Source: an uncultured Bacteroidales bacterium (GTDB lineage Bacteria; Bacteroidota; Bacteroidia; Bacteroidales; P3). Taken from it: a DNA stretch of 64,000 nucleotides. Position 1 is the stretch's first letter. Each line of letters opens with the position of its first letter. Positions 58,909 through 64,000 of this stretch are shown piece after piece. The position numbers and the translations under genes are program-made. The notes beneath the pieces are model-generated. The model saw nothing but the letters and a program-made list of their open reading frames with translations, searched no databases and had not been told where the DNA came from. Where the stretch lies: the NCBI GenBank assembly GCA_900318175.1, contig ONJQ01000008.1, positions 1 to 64,000 on the forward strand. Direction: 5' to 3'.

Positions 58909-60543
58909 TTACACATGCTTGATCAGTATTATCACCTTTCCCTTCGCTTTCAGCTCCTCCAGGGTCCGATAGAAACGGTCGCGCGACGGCACGTCCATCC
59001 ATGCCGTGGGCTCGTCGAATATCAGCACCGGAGCGTCGCTGTACAGCTGTCGGGCCAAGGCTATGCGCTGCCACTGCCCCATGCTGAGCTCCTCGCCGTC
59101 GTCGAACATACGGCCCAGCGGCGTCTGGTAGCCCTTGGGCAGCCGTTCTATGTACTTGTCCACGCCGGCAAGCTCCGCCACCTTCTTCACCCTTGCGCTG
59201 TCATGGCGCGAGATGTCGCCGAAAGCGATATTCTCCTCGGCGGTGCAATAGAAACGGACATAGTCCTGAAATATTGCCCCGATGCCGCGACGCAATTCGC
59301 GCAGGTCGTACTGACGCACGTCCACACCGTCAATCAGCACTGCTCCCTTGTCAGTGTCGTACAGGCGCAGCAGCAGCTTCAGCAGGGTCGTCTTGCCGAA
59401 ACCGTTCTCACCCTCTATCTGCGTCACTTCACCGGCTCGTGCCGTCAGGTTAAAATGGCTCAGCACATCACGCTGCATCTTGGGGTAGCGGAACGTAATG
59501 TCGCGGAACTCCACCGTGCTCACTCGCTTGGGGAAGGGCTTCGGCTGAGGTACGTTCACAATGGTCGGCTCCAAGTCTAAGAACTCAAACAGGTTGCCGA
59601 TGAAAAGCCTGTTGTCGTACAAGCTCGTTATGCTGCTCACCAGACCGGACAGCGCCGTCTGCCCGCGGCGGAACGCCTCGAACAGGGCAACAAACGAACC
59701 TGTGCTGACCACACCCTTCGTAGCGCTCGCTATCAGAATCATGGTCACAAAAAACAGCGCCGCCGTCTCCACCACGGCACAGGCTGCGTCGTAGCAGCCC
59801 AACCGCCGCGAAATCCTTATCAAGTCCTTCACCAACGACTTGCGTATCTTCACAAACCGCTCCCTGAAGTAAGGCGCCAGACCGAAGGTGCGCATCTCCT
59901 TGGCATAGTCGCGACCACCCAGCAATGCAGTGTAATAGTTGGTGCGACGATAGTTCTGCGTATTGCTGCGGCGGAAAGCGTATATCTTTCTCGCCTTTAT
60001 CACCCTCACCACAAACGACGGCATCACCGCCGCCACCATCACCACGATTATCCAGCCGGACACAGTGCAAAGGATGGCCACAATGCCTCCAATCGTAATC
60101 ACCGACCCCAACAGGCTCATAAAGCCGTTCAGAATCTGTATGGGGCGGTAGGAAGCCTCCTGCTGGGCGCGGTGGTAAGTGTCATGATACTCAGGGTTGT
60201 CGAAATAAGACATATCCAATCTGGCGGACTGTGCCTGCATCCGCTCGCTGATATAGTCCACCAGCCTCTGGGACATGATGTCGTTGTTCACGCCGTTCAG
60301 CACCCCCACGATACGGGACAGCAGCGAGATGCCGCAGAACAGCGCCAACGACGTGAAGATAGTCAACTTGATGCCGAGGAACTCGGCGGGTTCACCCGTA
60401 TTCACCGAGTCCACCATAAACTTCAGGACATACAAATTGCACAGCGGCAAGACATTCAACACAACCACATAAACAATCCGCAGCCAGAAAGCCCTGCGGT
60501 TGCAGAGCCTTATCATATTCAGTGCCTTGAAAATCTGTTTCAT
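58909..60543 (-). CDS. ABC exporter (permease-ATPase), short at the C-terminus
   Basis: 544 aa half-transporter. The membrane domain covers ~1-310 with about six helices (for example VVLNVLPLCNLYVLKFMV). ATPase: Walker A GENGFGKTT near 380, signature LSMGQWQRIALARQL near 486, Walker B VLIFDEPTAWMD (Trp-Met where Ser-Ala or Ala-Leu is usual). The reading frame stops directly after the H-loop histidine (IILIKHV), so the ~40 residues that usually follow are missing. All catalytic motifs are still present. It lies between DUF721 and pepA genes; substrate unknown. Confidence 0.88.
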   Translation of the reverse strand: MKQIFKALNMIRLCNRRAFWLRIVYVVVLNVLPLCNLYVLKFMVDSVNTGEPAEFLGIKLTIFTSLALFCGISLLSRIVGVLNGVNNDIMSQRLVDYISERMQAQSARLDMSYFDNPEYHDTYHRAQQEASYRPIQILNGFMSLLGSVITIGGIVAILCTVSGWIIVVMVAAVMPSFVVRVIKARKIYAFRRSNTQNYRRTNYYTALLGGRDYAKEMRTFGLAPYFRERFVKIRKSLVKDLIRISRRLGCYDAACAVVETAALFFVTMILIASATKGVVSTGSFVALFEAFRRGQTALSGLVSSITSLYDNRLFIGNLFEFLDLEPTIVNVPQPKPFPKRVSTVEFRDITFRYPKMQRDVLSHFNLTARAGEVTQIEGENGFGKTTLLKLLLRLYDTDKGAVLIDGVDVRQYDLRELRRGIGAIFQDYVRFYCTAEENIAFGDISRHDSARVKKVAELAGVDKYIERLPKGYQTPLGRMFDDGEELSMGQWQRIALARQLYSDAPVLIFDEPTAWMDVPSRDRFYRTLEELKAKGKVIILIKHV

Positions 60544-60577
60544 CCTATCTTATTGTATTTTTTATTTCGATTAACAC

Positions 60578-60871
60578 TCACACATTCAGGAACACAATTT
60601 TTTGAACCACCCTTCGGCCCAACTGCTCGTTGATTTTGTCCACCAGCGAGTCACGTCTAAACCACAACTCATGCCTCAACGCCGGGGATGCCACACTGAG
60701 GGCCAGCGTCCCATCCTTGAACGACACCTTCCACGTCAGCCGGCTAATCAGGTCACCCACCACCCGCTCATACACACTCTTCACCTCCAACTCCGTCACA
60801 GCCTCCTCCATGTCCAACCGGCGGTAGGCCCGTTTCAGCAACTCCTGCAAAGTATGTTCGTTACTATACAT
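60578..60871 (-). CDS. DUF721 (DciA-like) protein
   Basis: 97 aa, whole length a DUF721 domain: LQELLKRAYRRLDMEEAVTE near 8-27 (key residues LLKRAYRRL), VYERVVGDLISRLTWKVSFKDGTLAL (key V-G-I-T-K in relatives, here VVGDLISRLTWKV) and SPALRHELWFRRDSLVDKIN. The family includes DciA, a loader of the replicative helicase in bacteria without DnaC. Placement 35 bases after recF agrees with other Bacteroidota genomes. The family is certain, the helicase-loader role is by analogy. Confidence 0.87.
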   Translation of the reverse strand: MYSNEHTLQELLKRAYRRLDMEEAVTELEVKSVYERVVGDLISRLTWKVSFKDGTLALSVASPALRHELWFRRDSLVDKINEQLGRRVVQKIVFLNV

Positions 60872-60906
60872 CTCCTTGGATAAAATTATGTTGTGGCAAT
60901 GAGTTT

Positions 60907-62040
60907 TTAATTTGTTGCGGTAATTTGTTGCGGTTCATTGCCGTCCACTTTGAAGATTCGGTGTTCCACCTGAGGGATGGTCTCAAACACTCCCTCCACC
61001 CTTCCGGGCTGCGTGTCAGTAAGAAACACCTGCCCGAAACGGTCGCTTCCCACCAGCTCCACGAGCTGCGTCACCCGCACCATATCCAGCTTGTCAAACA
61101 CATCGTCCAGCAGCAGTATCGGCTTCACGCCGCCGTGGCGGTAGATATACTCAAACTGAGCCAGCTTCAGAGCCAGCACAAAAGTCTTCTGCTGTCCCTG
61201 CGAGCCATACCTTCTCACAGCCATGTCGCCCACCATCAGCTCCACATCGTCCCTGTGCGGCCCTACGGTGGTGAACAGAGCCTGCCTGTCGCGCGTGCGG
61301 GCAGCGGCCAGCTGCTGCGCCAAGGGTGTCTCACGGTCGGCCACGTAGGTTATCACCCCATGCTCACGACCGTCAGTAATCCATGCGTAGTAATCGTCAA
61401 ACAGCGGCACGAAATCCTTAAAGAACTGTACCCTTCCGCTCCTCAGTGCCTCGCCATGCCTGACCAGCTGTTCATCCCACACGCCAATCTGGCCCTCGTC
61501 CCAGCTGCCCTCTTCCCAGAAGAGTTTCAGCAGTCGGTTGCGCTGTTCCACGGCGCGGCTGTACTGCAGCAGGTGGTCAAGATAACCCCTGTCCGTCTGC
61601 GACAGCACCCCGTCCACAAACTTGCGCCTCACTTCGCTCCCCTCCATGATGATGCCCTGGTCGTAGGGCGACACCATCACTAACGGCAGCCGTCCGATAT
61701 GCTCGCCCAGCGTCTTGCACACCTTCCCGTTCCACTTCATCTGCTTCGGCTGACCCTTGCGGCACACACACGACGCCATCACCTCTTCACCCCTGCCTCC
61801 CCGTTCTGCACCCATGGCATAGCGACCGTGCACGGCAAAGAAGTCCTCGCCGCGCTTGATATTGGGCATGTCGCCGCTCCCTCGGCTGCTCTTGCAGAAT
61901 GAAAGATAGTACATTGCATCCAACAAATTCGTCTTCCCTGCCCCGTTGTTGCCGACAAAGCAATTCACATTCGGGCAGAAATCAACATCAACGTCGCTGT
62001 ACGACTTGAAGTTACACGCTTTCAAATTAGTCAAATGCAT
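60907..62040 (-). CDS. recF: DNA replication/repair protein RecF
   Basis: 377 aa SMC-like ATPase of recombinational gap repair. N-terminus LTNLKACNFKSYSDVDVDF leads to Walker A GNNGAGKT at 30-37; the signature region is GSQGQQKTFVLALKLAQ and Walker B is ILLLDDVFDKLD. Works with RecO and RecR to load RecA at gaps. Next to the DUF721 gene, the standard Bacteroidota order. Full length, no anomaly. Confidence 0.95.
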   Translation of the reverse strand: MHLTNLKACNFKSYSDVDVDFCPNVNCFVGNNGAGKTNLLDAMYYLSFCKSSRGSGDMPNIKRGEDFFAVHGRYAMGAERGGRGEEVMASCVCRKGQPKQMKWNGKVCKTLGEHIGRLPLVMVSPYDQGIIMEGSEVRRKFVDGVLSQTDRGYLDHLLQYSRAVEQRNRLLKLFWEEGSWDEGQIGVWDEQLVRHGEALRSGRVQFFKDFVPLFDDYYAWITDGREHGVITYVADRETPLAQQLAAARTRDRQALFTTVGPHRDDVELMVGDMAVRRYGSQGQQKTFVLALKLAQFEYIYRHGGVKPILLLDDVFDKLDMVRVTQLVELVGSDRFGQVFLTDTQPGRVEGVFETIPQVEHRIFKVDGNEPQQITATN

Positions 62041-62127
62041 CTTTATCTTATTATCAGTTTCAATGTATGCAAACGTAAATCATTTAACGAATCGACACCA
62101 TGTCGGATTCATGCAATCTTATCTTCA

Positions 62128-63024
62128 TCACCAGCGGAGGTTCTCCGCCACAGCCTCCATCAGCCAGCGCGGCGTACTTGTCGCGCCCGTTATGCCGATT
62201 CTTTCAGCACCCACCGCTCTCAGCTGCTCCTTCACGCCCTCCACCTCTTCGGGGCCATACACCAAGTATGTCCTCGGCTGCACACGGCGGCAGTACTCGT
62301 ACAGGTAATGCCCATTGCTGCTGCCCTGCCCACTCACAAAAAGCACTGCATCCACCCCTCGGGCAAACTCTTCCAACCGCGTGGCGCGGTTGGCCACTCG
62401 GCTGCAGATTGTATTGTAGGCCACAAAGAAGTCCTCCTCCTCTGGCCCTTTCTTTCCCCAGTGTTTGTCAATGCCCCTCTTCACGTTCTCAATCAGGCGG
62501 GCATACTCCTCGCGGCTCTTCGTCGTCTGGGAATACAGGCGGATGGGTCTTCCAAAGTCTATCCCATCCAAATCCTCAGCACTGCTCACCACCACGGCAT
62601 TCCCCTCCGTCTGTCCGCACAGCCCCACCACCTCAGCATGTCCCGGTTTGCCCAGAATCACCACCTGTCCACCGCGGCGGCACATCTCCTCATAGCCCTT
62701 CCTGATTCTCTGTTGCAGGGCAAGGACTATGGGGCATGTCGCGTCGATCAGCTCCACGCCCGACGCCTTGGCTTCGGCATAGGTCGAGGGCGGTTCCCCG
62801 TGGGCGCGTATCAGCACCCTGGGTCGCGAAGCGTCCCTCACGTCGCCCAGCCTGTCTATCACCTCAAGTCCCTTGTCGCGCAGCCGTGCCACCTCGGCGT
62901 TGTTGTGCACAATATCGCCCAGGCAGTACAGTCTTCCTGCGTGCTTCAACTCCTCCTCGGCAGTGCTTATAGCCCGCACCACCCCGAAACAGAAACCGGC
63001 ATTATCGTCTATAACTATATCCAT
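62128..63024 (-). CDS. ispH: 4-hydroxy-3-methylbut-2-enyl diphosphate reductase
   Basis: 298 aa from the ATG at 63024. Last enzyme of the MEP isoprenoid pathway, carrying an iron-sulphur cluster. The three cluster cysteines are in NAGFCFGV (Cys12), DATCPIV near 95 and NTICSRVANRA near 205; the substrate-binding TTKSREEY and SSNG-type (GQGSSNGHYL) blocks are also kept. 87 bases upstream of recF on the same strand. Complete. Confidence 0.95.
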   Translation of the reverse strand: MDIVIDDNAGFCFGVVRAISTAEEELKHAGRLYCLGDIVHNNAEVARLRDKGLEVIDRLGDVRDASRPRVLIRAHGEPPSTYAEAKASGVELIDATCPIVLALQQRIRKGYEEMCRRGGQVVILGKPGHAEVVGLCGQTEGNAVVVSSAEDLDGIDFGRPIRLYSQTTKSREEYARLIENVKRGIDKHWGKKGPEEEDFFVAYNTICSRVANRATRLEEFARGVDAVLFVSGQGSSNGHYLYEYCRRVQPRTYLVYGPEEVEGVKEQLRAVGAERIGITGATSTPRWLMEAVAENLRW

Positions 63025-63099
63025 CTTCAAAATCAACAATCAATAATTAAAAATTAAAACACGTCGCCACGACTTTATTTTTAATTTTTAATTCTTAAT

Positions 63100-64000
63100 T
63101 CAACTCAGGCATTGGTTCTCGGCGTACGAGGCTTCCAAAACTTCGTCATACTCTTCCGGGGTCAAGTCGTTGAAGAAGTAGTACACCGGGTTCACCTTCT
63201 GTCCGTTCTGTATCACCTCGTAGTGCAGGTGGTATCCTTGGGACAGGCCTGTGCGTCCCACGGTGCCGACCACCGTGCCGCGCTTCACCTTCTCCCCCTC
63301 GCGCACCTTCACATCCTGCAGGTGGGCATAGAGTGTCTTGAACCCGTAGCCGTGGTCCACCACCACGCAAACGCCATAGCCGCCCAATCCCGCACCACGC
63401 CCCGCAGTGGTCACCCGGCCATCCGCCGTGGCATGGACGGGCGTGCCCGGCTGTGCCGAGAGGTCTACGCCCGTGTGCATGCGGCGATAGTGCAAGATGG
63501 GGTGATACCTCATGCCGTAGCCGCTCACCATCCGGCAGTTCACCTTACTGATGGGCATAATGGCCGGCATATGGGCCATGCGCTCCTTTTTGGTACCGGC
63601 CATACGGTGGATCTCGTCCAGCGAGAGCGACTGTGCATACAGCCGCTGCTCCAACTCCTCCACACGCTGCATCGTCCCCACTATCAGGCTGCTCGATGCT
63701 CGGCCCTCCCAGCGGCTGTAGTCTCCGCCGGTAGTCCTCCGGCGCTCCTCAGGCACTGGCTTCGCGCCAAAGATGGTGCGGTACACCGTACTGTCGCGCT
63801 CTTCGATGTCCGCCAGCACCTTCTCCGCACGGTCCATGTCGCGGTTCAACACCTCCAGGGCATGGTGACACTCGCGCACATCGGCACGCAGCATGCGCTC
63901 CTGTGGCGACCCCAGCCAGCTGCCCACGGCAAAGGCCACGCCCACGCCTGCCACAACACCCGGCAACACCGTCGTCACCGCGCGCCGCAGTCGGTCGCGC
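63100..64000 (-). CDS. M23 family peptidoglycan endopeptidase (start outside window)
   Basis: At least 300 codons; the frame stays open to the window edge upstream of the first ATG (63978), and homologues have about 30 further residues, so the true start is probably beyond 64000. A membrane helix (VLPGVVAGVGVAFAVGSWL) is followed by a coiled coil with VLADIEERDSTVYRTIFGA, typical of Bacteroidota M23 proteins, and the LytM domain: SGYGMRYHPI, HTGVDLSAQPGTPV and the HLHYEV zinc/catalytic block. Predicted to cleave peptidoglycan cross-bridges or activate amidases at the periplasmic face of the inner membrane. Confidence 0.9.
   Translation of the reverse strand, partial: RDRLRRAVTTVLPGVVAGVGVAFAVGSWLGSPQERMLRADVRECHHALEVLNRDMDRAEKVLADIEERDSTVYRTIFGAKPVPEERRRTTGGDYSRWEGRASSSLIVGTMQRVEELEQRLYAQSLSLDEIHRMAGTKKERMAHMPAIMPISKVNCRMVSGYGMRYHPILHYRRMHTGVDLSAQPGTPVHATADGRVTTAGRGAGLGGYGVCVVVDHGYGFKTLYAHLQDVKVREGEKVKRGTVVGTVGRTGLSQGYHLHYEVIQNGQKVNPVYYFFNDLTPEEYDEVLEASYAENQCLS

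Overview
The window reads as a chromosomal segment of a member of the order Bacteroidales (phylum Bacteroidota); genus cannot be set from sequence alone. The reasons are: many genes are preceded by the Bacteroidota -7 box TAnnTTTG, several with a TTG about 19 nt upstream; lipoproteins carry SC lipoboxes; there are FISUMP-type and BspA-like surface proteins, a type IX secretion C-terminal sorting domain, a fused formiminotransferase-cyclodeaminase and a four-helix-bundle suffix protein. No tRNA, rRNA or CRISPR array was seen.

Layout. 1-5.1 kb is an accessory patch: an AbiE-type toxin-antitoxin pair, REP-like hairpins and A-rich imperfect repeats, two 5'-truncated defence-type genes abutting head to head, and a DUF4143 ATPase. 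5.2-16.3 kb is metabolic and envelope: a VanX-like dipeptidase, a YbjQ protein, two tandem M20 peptidases with an FMN-binding protein and a phosphopantetheinyl transferase on the + strand, then an aldehyde dehydrogenase/lipoprotein block and an XRE regulator on the - strand. 16.4-29.9 kb holds the formiminotransferase-cyclodeaminase, an unknown two-ended membrane protein, an M13 peptidase, a class A acid phosphatase, a peroxiredoxin gene broken by a stop codon, a cholesterol-dependent-cytolysin-like protein with fibronectin domains (the most unusual gene here) and an HD-domain hydrolase. 30.0-32.5 kb is a small module (HigBA toxin-antitoxin plus an unknown AT-rich gene) bracketed by direct repeats of the groEL 3' end. 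groESL follows, with a sigma-54-like promoter.

34.6-45 kb is a + strand run: Nif3-like, zinc-ribbon and HutH genes, a TolC-HlyD-ABC-2-ABC-2 export operon without its own ATPase, and a LytS/LytTR two-component pair. 45-53.6 kb is again accessory: surface lipoproteins (one with 78-bp tandem repeats), two copies of a terminator-bearing noncoding repeat beside a transposase remnant, a frameshifted secreted metallopeptidase and a BspA-like protein. 53.6-64 kb is a conserved collinear - strand cluster: M23 peptidase, ispH, recF, DUF721, an ABC exporter with no tail after its H-loop, leucyl aminopeptidase, pdxA and polA, the last two overlapping as TAATG.

Functional links. FtcD and HutH both belong to histidine degradation but lie about 18 kb apart on opposite strands. 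PdxA/PolA and RecF/DUF721 are the usual housekeeping neighbours. The LytS/LytTR pair lies directly behind the export operon and is a reasonable candidate for its regulator. Function calls rest on motif recognition by eye; no database search was run.
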